Assembly: GCA_021807595.1 (NCBI GenBank) | Contig: JAKBCS010000004.1 | Location: 17,041 to 81,040 of the forward strand | DNA length: 64,000 nucleotides | Source of the DNA: Planctomycetota bacterium | GTDB lineage: Bacteria; Planctomycetota; Planctomycetia; Gemmatales; Gemmataceae | Reading direction: 5' to 3' | Shown here: one piece after another, positions 1-8,022 of the stretch | Numbering within the stretch: the first letter of the stretch is position 1 | Layout: each line of letters opens with the position of its first letter | Program-made: the position numbers and the translations under genes | Notes under the pieces: model-generated | What the model was told of the DNA's origin: nothing | The model's database searches: none | What the model saw: the letters and a program-made list of their open reading frames with translations, nothing else

Positions 1-3
1 TGT

Positions 4-429
4 TTATCTCACATAAGACGGTTCGTCTTTGTCGTAGTACATGAAGAAATCGCGCGGACTACGAGCGTAGGGGTGCGTCGGAAACATCGGCGGACAGCTT
101 TGCGGGTTCGCTCCTGGAACAAAGCCGACCGAATTGGGCATGCCCGGCATGCCGGGTGCGCCGGAGACACCAGGCGCTCCAGGCGCGCCGGGCATTCGTT
201 GGGGGGGTGGGCCGGGAACCATGCCCTGAAACGGCGGATACGGCGGACGAAGACAGTACGCCGGCCCATAGGTTAGACCGCATGGGCTGGTCCAATAGAA
301 TCCCGGACCACAGGCATCTGGATTTTGGGGGATCGAGGGATAATAGCAACCTGCATAGTGTTGGGCCTGCGCCAGGCTCGCACCGAGCAGCAAGCTCACC
401 ACGGCCCCGTACACAAGGTTCCGTCTCAT
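4..429 (-). CDS. Small exported Gly/Pro-rich protein, function unknown
   Basis: The 141-aa product begins with a clear signal peptide (hydrophobic VVSLLLGASLAQA, likely cleavage near residue 22) and is therefore probably exported. The mature part carries several Cys and Tyr residues and then a low-complexity segment of collagen-like APG/GMP triplets around residues 70-97. A good ribosome site (AAAGGAG) lies 8 bases before the ATG. The next gene upstream on the same strand (644-1072) is also a small exported Gly/Pro-rich protein with an almost identical ribosome-site context, so the two may be related surface proteins. No function is recognised. Confidence 0.7.
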   Translation of the reverse strand: MRRNLVYGAVVSLLLGASLAQAQHYAGCYYPSIPQNPDACGPGFYWTSPCGLTYGPAYCLRPPYPPFQGMVPGPPPQRMPGAPGAPGVSGAPGMPGMPNSVGFVPGANPQSCPPMFPTHPYARSPRDFFMYYDKDEPSYVR

Positions 430-643
430 CTTTGCGACTCCTTTCGGAAGGAATGTGCGGATAGGGAAGCGCTTGGCTTCGTACCATAGCCTACCTCACG
501 AATGGGTTGTCGCGCGGCGAATGCGGATAGATTCGTCACTTTTTGAAGGCGGTGGCGCGGGTGGTGCGGGTGATAGGAAATGAAAGAGGCCAGCTCTCGG
601 TAGCCGAGAGCTGGCCCTGAAACCCGAATATCAGGTGGGCGAA

Positions 644-1072
644 TTAATAACCGCCCGGACCCGGCATCATGCCAGGGGCGCATCCGGGACCGGTCGGAGC
701 GCCGCTGAGGCAAGCGTTGGGGGCGGCCCATTGCATGCCCGGCACGACGAAGACCGGAGCGTAGTTGACGCGACCGCAGCTTCCGCCCGGGCCGCCGCAA
801 CCAGCGTTGATCTGATAGCCATGGTTCTTGTAGTACGCCACCCAATCGATATGATCGAGAGCGCAATAGTAGTTTTTCAGAGCGTCGTAGTAGTCGTGCC
901 AGAACTTTTGCAGGCGCTCTTCTTCGGCCGTTAGGCACTTGTAACGCTTGGCGAAGATGTTCCAGGTGGGTTGGTAGCCGCTGTAGGTCAGCGAACTCCA
1001 GCTCGCGTGCGATTGATTGGCGCTCAGAGCAAATCCCAACACGGCGCAAACCATCAAGCCGATCCGTTTCAT
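644..1072 (-). CDS. Small exported Cys/Gly-rich protein, function unknown
   Basis: The 142-aa product starts with MKRIGLMVCAVLGFALSANQSHA, a signal peptide, and ends in a Gly/Pro-rich tail with several cysteines. The ORF track starts five codons earlier at a GTG, but the AAAGGAG ribosome site lies between that GTG and the ATG at 1072, so 1072 is chosen. The family is not recognised; small exported proteins of this composition are common in planctomycetes and may belong to the cell envelope, which is inference only. Confidence 0.7.
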   Translation of the reverse strand: MKRIGLMVCAVLGFALSANQSHASWSSLTYSGYQPTWNIFAKRYKCLTAEEERLQKFWHDYYDALKNYYCALDHIDWVAYYKNHGYQINAGCGGPGGSCGRVNYAPVFVVPGMQWAAPNACLSGAPTGPGCAPGMMPGPGGY

Positions 1073-1383
1073 TGTGACTCCTTTCACAAGGAAGACCCCA
1101 GTCGTCCACGGGGCGGCTATCAGCCGGGGGGCGCTCCATCGTCCCCAATCCGATACCCGTGAAGGGGTGGTTTACTCGCGATGCGGCCTCGTCTTTTTAT
1201 TCCAACTCATCCGCATCCGGCACATTTAGAATCGTCCGACAAGGCAGAGAAGTGCGGACAAAACGACTGCAACAGACACACGCGGACTTTGCTCTTTGGG
1301 CATAACGGGCAAAATCGTTTCCGCTTGCCCATGTTCTCTCGCTTCTCGAAACCGAGCGCACGAAAGAGCAGTCTCCCCGTCGA
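1073..1383. other. Gap between dnaA and a small exported protein
   Basis: This 311-base stretch holds the 5' leader of the minus-strand gene at 644-1072 and the 3' flank of dnaA. No convincing ORF, RNA gene, hairpin or cluster of DnaA boxes was found in it. Confidence 0.5.
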
Positions 1384-2814
1384 TCAACGGAGCAGCTCGC
1401 GTTCGACGCGCTCGATCAGTTCGCGGATGCCGACGCTTCGTTGACCGAGTGCTAAATCGGCGTCGGCCTCGATCCATTGGCGCACTTTCTTCTCGGCGGC
1501 AACGGCGGTACTGTGATTGCGGCCGCCGAAGTGCTTGCCGATGTCACTGTACGAAGCGGCCGTGTGCTTGCGCGCCAGATACATCGCCGCCATGCGCGGA
1601 TGGCTGACCGCCCACGCCCGCGCTTTCGATTGCAAGATGCCATGCTCCAAACGCAGCACCGAGCAAACGGAGCGATCGATGTCGTCCAGCTGTACAACGC
1701 GCACGGCGTGGCGCAGCAGATCCGCCAACGCCTCGCGCACCAAGGGCACATCAATGGCGCGTCCGGTGACGCGGCTGAAATGGCGGATGCTGTGGATCGC
1801 GCCTTCCAACTCGCGGACGTTGCCGCGCAGCTGGCCGGACAGAAAACGCAACACCTCGTCGGGCAGCGGCTTCTCGTTCTTCGGAGATGCTTTGTGTCGC
1901 AAAATCTCCAGCCGAGTCGCGGCGTCGGGCGGCGTCAATCCCCAGACGACGCCGCCGAGCAAACGGTCGGTCAACTCCGGAGTGAAGTCGTCGGCCAAGC
2001 GCGGGTGGCAATCGCACGTCAGAACCATTTGCCGACCGTCTGCTTGCAGCGCGTCGAAAGTGTGCAGAAATTCGGCCTGCGTGGCCTTCTTCGAGGCCAA
2101 AAAGTGCAGATCGTCCACCAGCAACGCATCGCATTCGCGGAACTGCTTGCGAAACCCCGTCAGTTTATTCAGCCGCATCGCCTGGACGAAACGATTGGTG
2201 AAATCCTCGCTCGTCAGATAGAGAACGCGCCAATCGACATGGGCGCGGCGCAGGCCGGCGTAAATGCCTTCGAGCAGATGCGTCTTTCCCGTGCCGACAG
2301 GGCCGTGTAGAACGATGGGATTGGCTCCCTCTCCGGGAGATTCGATGACGCTCTGGGCGGCGGCAAAGGCGACGCGATTGCACGCTCCGACGATAAAATC
2401 GCTCAGGCGATGCCAACGCCTCGATCGGCTTGTGGTCTCGCGCGGCTTCTCGATTTCCCGTTCCGCTCCGGCCTTCTTCGTCTTGGGATCGGGATGGGGA
2501 ACGGGTTTGGGAGCGGGGGTCTCGCGGGCTTCGTCCTGTTCGCGCCGCGCCGCCTGGAATAGCTCTGGATCGATGACGAAGCGCACCTGCATGGTTTGCC
2601 CGAAGACTTCGTGCGCAGCTTCGGCGGTGGCCGTGCCGAAGTTCTTTTCCACCCACTCGGCAAAGTGACGATTGGGAACGCCGACCGTCAGCTGATCGTC
2701 GGCGCGATGGAAGCGCGTTCGTCCTTCAAACCAGAGTTTGTAGCGTGGTTCGCCGATGCGCCGGACGAGTGCTTTCTCCAGCGCCTGCATCAAGTTGCGT
2801 TCGCGGACAGTCAA
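1384..2814 (-). CDS. dnaA: Chromosomal replication initiator DnaA
   Basis: DnaA is the AAA+ ATPase that opens the replication origin. Domain I is visible at the start (LMQALEKAL...YKLWF), followed by a variable Pro/Lys/Glu-rich linker. The AAA+ core has Walker A GPVGTGKTH, Walker B ALLVDDLHF and the ELTDRL segment. The C-terminal DNA-binding domain shows SYSDIGKHFGGRNHSTAV, the DnaA signature. The track ORF starts at a TTG at 2961 with no ribosome site; a TTG at 2814 preceded by GGGGGAATCCC leaves domain I at its usual length and is preferred, and an ATG at 2790 is a second option. dnaN, recF and gyrB are not adjacent, and no cluster of DnaA boxes was seen, so the origin is probably elsewhere. 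Confidence 0.93.
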   Translation of the reverse strand: MTVRERNLMQALEKALVRRIGEPRYKLWFEGRTRFHRADDQLTVGVPNRHFAEWVEKNFGTATAEAAHEVFGQTMQVRFVIDPELFQAARREQDEARETPAPKPVPHPDPKTKKAGAEREIEKPRETTSRSRRWHRLSDFIVGACNRVAFAAAQSVIESPGEGANPIVLHGPVGTGKTHLLEGIYAGLRRAHVDWRVLYLTSEDFTNRFVQAMRLNKLTGFRKQFRECDALLVDDLHFLASKKATQAEFLHTFDALQADGRQMVLTCDCHPRLADDFTPELTDRLLGGVVWGLTPPDAATRLEILRHKASPKNEKPLPDEVLRFLSGQLRGNVRELEGAIHSIRHFSRVTGRAIDVPLVREALADLLRHAVRVVQLDDIDRSVCSVLRLEHGILQSKARAWAVSHPRMAAMYLARKHTAASYSDIGKHFGGRNHSTAVAAEKKVRQWIEADADLALGQRSVGIRELIERVERELLR

Positions 2815-3203
2815 GGGATTCCCCCGGCGCGCAGTCGGTCTGCGAAGGTGGATTTCGGTCGGCTGGGATGAGTCATCCGGATCGCGGACAGAACCGTCTC
2901 TCGTTCCGATGGAGCCTACGCTAGGACGGGCAATTCTAGTCCGCGAACGAGGGTTCGCCAACAGCCGTCACGCGCTTTTGTCCCTCTCCGACCGCTTCGA
3001 GTGCGGCATTCCCGGCACGATAGGCAATTCACATTCGGAGACGGAAATGGAGACGCCCTAACAAGGGGGCGTTTGGTAAAATGGGGCGATTGCGAAGAAG
3101 GCGTCAAAATGGCCGGAGCCGGAAGAATGGGCGATGGAAACGATTCCATCGCTCGCTTTTCCGGCTCCGGAGGTTGTATCCGATGGGTCTGTATCGGTTC
3201 GAG
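2815..3203. other. Gap upstream of dnaA holding a palindrome
   Basis: This is the dnaA upstream region and the 3' flank of the DUF2203 gene. Its only visible structure is the long inverted repeat at 3113-3170. No DnaA-box cluster (TTATCCACA) was found, so nothing marks it as an origin. Confidence 0.5.
3113..3170. repeat. Palindromic repeat, GGAGCCGGAA family (copy B1)
   Basis: Outer arms CCGGAGCCGGAA and TTCCGGCTCCGG pair perfectly, and inner arms GCGATGGAA / TTCCATCGC pair again, giving a long hairpin. The same GGAGCCGGAAGCG theme recurs at 27518, 43671 and 51571. It lies just past the 3' end of the DUF2203 gene and could also end transcription. Confidence 0.7.
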
Positions 3204-3713
3204 TTACGACTTCTGCCGGCGCGATTTGCCGCGGCGGGAACGCGGCGCGGGCGGACTCTTGGTCCACGATTCCGGGACGGCGTGGCGCACCGGATCGCCG
3301 GAGAAGTTCCAGAACACAACATCCTCTTCGCCGGGACGCCAGGAAAAGAAGGCGCGGCGATCGTTCACGATGGTCGGGAAACCGATGAGTCCCGACGCGC
3401 CGTGCAATACGGCCACGCCCAACACTTCGAGTTCGGCATACGCCTCCTGGAGATCCTTCTCCACGGCGGCGAGTTCCTCCTGAACTTGATAGCGCCGCGA
3501 TCGTTGCGGCCAGGACAGCGTATTCCGTTGGTTATCGAGACTTTCTCGTTCGGGGCGCAGCTGGGCGAGGCGTTCGTGACCGGCCATCATGTCGGCGACG
3601 ATGCGTCCCACCAAGGGCAGCATGGCATGAGTGGCCCCCCACGTCAGCACCAGATCATTTGGGCCAGGCCGTTCATATGCCCCCGGCACCCGATTTTCAG
3701 TGAAACCGTTCAT
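3204..3713 (-). CDS. DUF2203-like protein
   Basis: The 169-aa product matches the DUF2203 pattern as remembered: a helical N-terminal half (ATHAMLPLVGRIVADMM, then a charged coiled segment EELAAVEKDLQEAYAEL) and a C-terminal half containing GLIGFPTIVNDRRAFFSW and a W-R-x-GEED motif. The tail (APRSRRGKSRRQKS) is strongly basic. The ATG at 3713 follows an AGGGGGAAT ribosome site; the track start one codon earlier is a TTG. The function of the family is not known to me. It stands alone, divergent from the remnants downstream. Confidence 0.75.
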   Translation of the reverse strand: MNGFTENRVPGAYERPGPNDLVLTWGATHAMLPLVGRIVADMMAGHERLAQLRPERESLDNQRNTLSWPQRSRRYQVQEELAAVEKDLQEAYAELEVLGVAVLHGASGLIGFPTIVNDRRAFFSWRPGEEDVVFWNFSGDPVRHAVPESWTKSPPAPRSRRGKSRRQKS

Positions 3714-3884
3714 CAATCATTCCCCCTAAGCCATGGAGCCAGGTGTCCTTTATCCACCTGCTATTCTACGGTCGGAGATCAAGGGCGCGCGCCTGAACGG
3801 AATCGCAACGATCTGTGAGGGAAAAAAGGAAGGATGGGAGGGCGCAAAGCGGAGGGTTCGCCCCGTCCATCACCGCCAGCGTTT

Positions 3885-3941
3885 AGCCGCGACGCGGAGC
3901 GGAGCGCGGAACACTCATCCGCTCCGCTCCGCGTCGCGGCT
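3885..3941. repeat. REP-like palindrome, AGCCGCGACGCG family (copy A1)
   Basis: A perfect 22-base inverted repeat (AGCCGCGACGCGGAGCGGAG... and its complement) surrounds a 13-base loop. The same core recurs at 7931-7989 and 49123-49181, with half copies at 16650, 45539 and 53861. It is intergenic, between the DUF2203 gene and the ATPase remnant. Confidence 0.85.
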
Positions 3942-4001
3942 TGATGAAAAGTCTTCAGATAGCGCTACGTTCTGAACGAGGCTATCGGACTTGCCAAGCG
4001 C

Positions 4002-4292
4002 TTGAGAAGATGCAACGATCATGTAACGGCCTCCATGTTGAAGGTGTGCGATACCTCCCGCATGACTCAGAGGTCGTCTTTTGTTTGGCCCAGTTTCCCT
4101 AAACTGCCGCCGCCCATCGCGGAAACGCGGTTACATTCCGTTTCGGGAGTGGAAGTCGAAGTGAACACTTTGGGTTATGTAGAGCTACGTTTGCGCGAAG
4201 GAGACCGACTCATTCCGGCGCGCGTCGTCTCGGAAGGGACGCTTCGTATCTTGGGTCTGTCTGCGGGGAGACCTGGATGCGTAATGTCCTGA
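4002..4292 (+). pseudogene. Truncated AAA-ATPase fragment (COG4637-like)
   Basis: Within this 96-aa ORF the stretch VEVNTLGYVELRLREGDR and PARVVSEGTLRILGL resembles the segment just before Walker B in OLD/RecF-like AAA ATPases (COG4637-like), where VSxGTLRxLxL is followed by EEPENGxHP. Here the reading jumps straight to SAGRPGCVMS and stops, so Walker B and the C-terminal region are missing, and there is no Walker A upstream. It is therefore read as a deletion remnant. Its 3' end overlaps the start of the partner ORF by 16 bases. The true 5' boundary cannot be set. Confidence 0.55.
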
Positions 4293-4567
4293 TATTCGGC
4301 GAAGACTGTGGCCATGAAGTGGCGTTGCGCACACTCTTGGACCGTCTGGCCGCCGAGTATCAGGTTCCGCTCAAGGTCCAAGTGCGAAGCTCCGTCGGCG
4401 GGCATGGCCGCACGATCGGTGAGTTAACAGCGTTCCTGAGCGAATTGCAGCGGGATCGAGCAGCGCTTCCCGATTTGTTCGTCGTAGCGCGCGATGCCAA
4501 TTGTCTAGGCTGCGCCGATCGAGTCGAGGAAACTGGCTCCGCGCGGAAAAGGCGGACCCTTCGTTAA
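4277..4567 (+). pseudogene. Truncated partner gene of the ATPase remnant
   Basis: The 96-aa ORF starts MRNVLIFGEDCGHEVALRTL and continues to FVVARDANCLGC, which looks like the N-terminal part of the small nuclease-like or TOPRIM/DUF4276-like partners often encoded directly after such ATPases. The start is well formed, with GGGGAG six bases before the ATG. After about residue 85 the sequence turns into an unrelated basic tail and ends, so the gene appears cut short. Such pairs are often defence-type modules in other genomes; here it is most likely decayed. The assignment is inference from sequence pattern only. Confidence 0.5.
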
Positions 4568-4678
4568 CACATCTACTCCGGGATCATCGAGTAGCTTTTC
4601 AACGCTGGAAGTCCCAATAGATCGTTTGATTCGACGTACTCCAGGACTACCATTCAAACAGGAGTTTTAAGATATACC

Positions 4679-6055
4679 ATGAGCCATAAAACTTGGGGCG
4701 GGCGCTTCAGCGGGGCGACGGACACTCGCGTTGAGGCGTTCACCGAATCCATCAGCTACGATCGGCGTCTCTTTCGCCACGACATCCGCGCCAGTCAGGC
4801 ACACGCACGCATGTTGGCCGAAGTCGGACTGCTTACCGCCGAAGAGGCCGAGGCCATCGTCGCGGCGCTCGATGCCATCGGAGTCGAGATCGAACGCGAT
4901 GAATTCGCCTTCTCGATCCAACTCGAAGACATACACACGCACATCGAACGCGCGTTGATCGAACGTCTCGGCGATGTGGGGCGAAAGTTGCACACCGGAC
5001 GCAGCCGCAACGATCAGGTCGTCACCGATGTGAAGCTCTGGGTGCGCGATTCTCTCGACGCACTCGATGGGTTACTGAAGGAGCTTCAGCGCGCTTTGCT
5101 CGCTGCCGCCGAAGGGAATCGCACGCTCGTTTTGCCGGGGTATACGCACATGCAGCGCGCCCAGCCGGTGTTGGCCGCGCACTATTTCCTCGCTTATATC
5201 GAGAAATATCAGCGCGACCGCGAGCGTTTGGCCGACTGCCGCAAGCGCGTTAATGTTTTGCCGCTCGGAGCAGCCGCCCTAGCCGGTACCTCTCTCCCCA
5301 TCGACCGAGACAGCGTGCGCCGACAACTCGGCTTCGACGCCCTGGCCGCCAACAGTCTCGATGTGTCCAGCGACCGCGATTTCCTGCTCGAATTCGTCTT
5401 CGATCTCTCGGCCATCGCCTTGCATCTGAGCGGTTGGGCCGAGGAGTGGATCTTGTGGACGACGACGGAGTTCGGCTTCCTCGATCTGCCCGACGCCTTC
5501 TGCACCGGATCGAGCATCATGCCGCACAAAAAAAATCCGGATGTTCTGGAGTTGATTCGTGGGAAATCGGCGCGCGTAACGGCGGATTTGCAGCAATTGA
5601 TCGTGTTGGTGAAAGGGCTGCCGTTGGCTTATAACCGCGATTTGCAGGAAGATAAGGTTGCCCTGTTCGACGCCTTCGATACCGTGGCCGCCTCGCTGGA
5701 ATTGGCCGCCCCGTTGGTGCGCGAGAGCCGATTTCGCGCCGAAGCGATCGCCTCGCGTCTGGAAGACGGCTTCCTCGACGCCACGACATTAATGGAGTTT
5801 TGCATCCTCCAAGGCGTGCCGATGCGCGCCGCACACGAAGCGGTTGGCAAACTAGTGCGACTGTGCGAGGAACGCCGTTGTCGCCTCGCCGATTTGCCTC
5901 TCGAAGTCTACGAAAACGTGAGCGCGGGACTCAGCGACGGGGTATACAAGGTGTTAGGAGTCGCCAATGCCCTGGCGGCTTTTCGGAGCGTCGGCTCAAC
6001 CGCGCCGGCGGAGGTGGAGCGGCAATTGGTTGCGTGGCGAACGAGAATTGCTTAA
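4679..6055 (+). CDS. argH: Argininosuccinate lyase
   Basis: ArgH splits argininosuccinate to arginine and fumarate in the last step of arginine synthesis, in the cytoplasm as a homotetramer. The 458-aa length is typical. The N-terminus [15 protein letters not shown] and the signature [12 protein letters not shown] around residue 280, with the catalytic serine loop, are diagnostic. [10 protein letters not shown] near residue 105 is another fumarase-superfamily block. An AGGAG ribosome site precedes the ATG. No other arg gene is adjacent. Confidence 0.97.
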   Translation: MSHKTWGGRFSGATDTRVEAFTESISYDRRLFRHDIRASQAHARMLAEVGLLTAEEAEAIVAALDAIGVEIERDEFAFSIQLEDIHTHIERALIERLGDVGRKLHTGRSRNDQVVTDVKLWVRDSLDALDGLLKELQRALLAAAEGNRTLVLPGYTHMQRAQPVLAAHYFLAYIEKYQRDRERLADCRKRVNVLPLGAAALAGTSLPIDRDSVRRQLGFDALAANSLDVSSDRDFLLEFVFDLSAIALHLSGWAEEWILWTTTEFGFLDLPDAFCTGSSIMPHKKNPDVLELIRGKSARVTADLQQLIVLVKGLPLAYNRDLQEDKVALFDAFDTVAASLELAAPLVRESRFRAEAIASRLEDGFLDATTLMEFCILQGVPMRAAHEAVGKLVRLCEERRCRLADLPLEVYENVSAGLSDGVYKVLGVANALAAFRSVGSTAPAEVERQLVAWRTRIA

Positions 6056-6079
6056 AATAAATCGATTTGTATTTTTCGG

Positions 6080-6475
6080 TTGCATTACCATTTGGTTCGG
6101 GCGACGCACGAACGGACACCCTCGCTGGTTCCCGAACTTCGCCCCGATGTCTTGCGCATTCAGGCCGAAGAGATCGCCCGGCGCGGAGGCATCCTGATTC
6201 GCCAAAATTGTGTGGCGGATCCCATGCACCTACTCGTTCGATTGACGCCGAGCGTTCTGATTTCGGATTTCATAGGCCAAGTTAAAGGAGGTGGATGTTA
6301 TCGTTTCAACCGCGAAGCAAATCCTAAATGGCGTCTCAAATGGCAAGAGGGATATGCAGTGCTGACCTCGCGCGAAGAGGAGGTTGAGAAGGTGTCTCGT
6401 TACATCGACAACCAAGAACGATTGCATCAACAAGGCAAATTATCGCGGATCCTTGAGATGCTGGCAGATATGTGA
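6080..6475 (+). CDS. IS200/RAYT-like Y1 transposase, HUH motif degraded
   Basis: The 131-aa ORF resembles Y1 transposases (IS200 or REP-associated type): YHLVRATHERTPSLVPEL, then VADPMHLLVRL, then WQEGYAVLTSREEEVEKVSRYIDNQERLHQQ. In active members the middle motif reads DHVHLLV, with two metal-binding histidines; here the first His is a Pro (PMH), so activity is doubtful. The tyrosine in YIDNQ that corresponds to the nucleophile is kept. No ATG is available; the TTG at 6080 is used, in the same frame as the argH stop 25 bases upstream. Hairpins at 6482-6565 follow the stop, as expected of an element end. Confidence 0.75.
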   Translation: MHYHLVRATHERTPSLVPELRPDVLRIQAEEIARRGGILIRQNCVADPMHLLVRLTPSVLISDFIGQVKGGGCYRFNREANPKWRLKWQEGYAVLTSREEEVEKVSRYIDNQERLHQQGKLSRILEMLADM

Positions 6476-6481
6476 ACGGTC

Positions 6482-6565
6482 GCGGACTGAAGTCCGCATT
6501 AAGCCGCTAAAGCGGCGAGGGCATTGTTTTTAGCGCTATTCGGCCCCAGCCAAAAGGGCTGGGCC
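6482..6565. repeat. Three tandem hairpins behind the RAYT-like gene
   Basis: GCGGACT-GA-AGTCCGC (6482-6497), GCCGCT-AA-AGCGGC (6503-6516) and the imperfect GGCCCCAGCC-AAAA-GGGCTGGGCC (6542-6565) follow one another just after the transposase-like stop. Tight hairpins beside Y1/RAYT genes are the usual recognition ends of such elements. They could be the 3' terminal REP sequences of this element, or could end argH transcription. Confidence 0.7.
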
Positions 6566-6634
6566 AACGAAAGCGGAGACGAGATAAGGCAACCCTAAGA
6601 AGTCGAGATTTAACGAAAGAAGACAGCAACGGAT

Positions 6635-7918
6635 ATGGACCATTTTCACTATCGCAATCGGATTCTTCACTGTGAGGACGTACCCGTCCGCCAGCTTGCC
6701 GACCTCTACGGGACGCCGCTGTTCGTGTACAGCAAAGCGACGCTGTTGCACCATCTCGGCGAGATTCAGAAAGCCTTTGCCGAAGTCGATCCGCTGATTT
6801 GCTACAGCATCAAGACTAACGGTAATTTGCACCTGTGCCGTCTTCTCAGCGAGGCGGGATCGGGGTTCGACGTGACCAGCGGTGGCGAGCTGTATCGGGC
6901 GCTCAATGCCGGAGGTAGCGGCGACAAGATCGTCTTTGCCGGTGTCGGCAAGACCGATTCAGAGATTCGTTACGCCCTGGAGAACGACGTATTTCTCTTC
7001 AATGTGGAGAGCGAAGCCGAGTTGCACAACTTGGCCGATGTGGCCCGCGGTGTCGGCAAGGCGGCGGGGGCGGCGCTGCGTGTGAATCCCGATCTGCCGC
7101 CCAAAACGCACGCCAAGACCGATACCAGCGTCAAAGGCGTCAAGTTCGGCCTCGATATCGATACCGTTCTCGACGTGGCCAAGGGGGTGGTCGGCAATCC
7201 GCACGTCCGCGTCGTCGGCCTGCACATGCACCTCGGTTCGCCGATTCTCAGCGCCAAGCCGTACCAAGAAGGAGTGGCCAAGGGGTTAATTCTCATCGAC
7301 CGTTTGCGAGACATGGGACATCCGATAAGTGTCTTGAATATGGGCGGCGGTTTTGGCATCCACTATCGCAAACGAGAAGCGCAGCCGGCGTCGGCGTTCG
7401 CCGAGGTCATCGTGCCGGCGGTTCGGAAGGCCAAATGCCGGCTCGTCCTCGAACCGGGCCGCTTCATCGTCGGCAACGCCGGCATCTTGGTCAGCCGCGT
7501 GTTGTTTCTCAAAGAGTCGGGCGGCAAACAGTTTCTCATTCAAGATGCTGCCATGAACGATCTCATACGTCCGACATTGTACGATTCGTTTCATCGCATT
7601 TGGCCGGCCGAGCCGCCGGAGGGACTGCCCGCGCCGCCGGACGATTTTGAAGCCGAAATTCCCCAGACTCTGAAACAAGATGTCGTCGGTCCCGTGTGCG
7701 AATCCGGCGATTTTCTGGCCAAGGATCGATGTCTGCCCGTCCTGAAACGCGGCGACGTGTTGGCGACGTTCAGCGCCGGCGCGTACGGCATGGCGATGAG
7801 TTCCAATTACAACAGCCGTCCGCGCGCCGCCGAGGTCTTGGTGGACGGCGGAAGGCATCGCTTGATCCGTCGCCGCGAAACACACGAAGATCTGATTCGC
7901 CCGGAACTCGAAGTGTGA
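6635..7918 (+). CDS. lysA: Diaminopimelate decarboxylase
   Basis: LysA is a PLP enzyme that converts meso-diaminopimelate to lysine, the final step of lysine synthesis. The 427-aa protein shows the N-terminal TIM-barrel part with YSIKTNGN (the PLP-binding lysine) near residue 55, SGFDVTSGGEL, then HMHLGSPI, GGGFGIHY (phosphate loop), EPGRFIVGNAG, and near the C-terminus CESGDFLAKDR and GAYGMAMSSNYNSRPR. All fit group IV decarboxylases. The ribosome site before the ATG is weak. A REP-like palindrome follows the stop. Confidence 0.95.
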   Translation: MDHFHYRNRILHCEDVPVRQLADLYGTPLFVYSKATLLHHLGEIQKAFAEVDPLICYSIKTNGNLHLCRLLSEAGSGFDVTSGGELYRALNAGGSGDKIVFAGVGKTDSEIRYALENDVFLFNVESEAELHNLADVARGVGKAAGAALRVNPDLPPKTHAKTDTSVKGVKFGLDIDTVLDVAKGVVGNPHVRVVGLHMHLGSPILSAKPYQEGVAKGLILIDRLRDMGHPISVLNMGGGFGIHYRKREAQPASAFAEVIVPAVRKAKCRLVLEPGRFIVGNAGILVSRVLFLKESGGKQFLIQDAAMNDLIRPTLYDSFHRIWPAEPPEGLPAPPDDFEAEIPQTLKQDVVGPVCESGDFLAKDRCLPVLKRGDVLATFSAGAYGMAMSSNYNSRPRAAEVLVDGGRHRLIRRRETHEDLIRPELEV

Positions 7919-7930
7919 ACGAAGTTTTCT

Positions 7931-7989
7931 CGTTTAGCCGCGACGCGCAGCGGAGGGCTTCGCGCTCCGCTGCGCGTCGCGGCTAAACG
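7931..7989. repeat. REP-like palindrome, AGCCGCGACGCG family (copy A2)
   Basis: A perfect 25-base inverted repeat with arms beginning CGTTTAGCCGCGACGCGCAG and a 9-base loop GGCTTCGCG fills most of the lysA to next-gene gap. It is the most complete copy of the family in the window. Confidence 0.88.
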
Positions 7990-8022
7990 AATCCCTTCCG
8001 CGTTTATTGAAGAGGCTCCGTC

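Noticed and set aside
3750-3758. Single DnaA-box-like TTATCCACC near dnaA
   Set aside because: Only one copy with a mismatch; no cluster or AT-rich unwinding region, so no origin is claimed.
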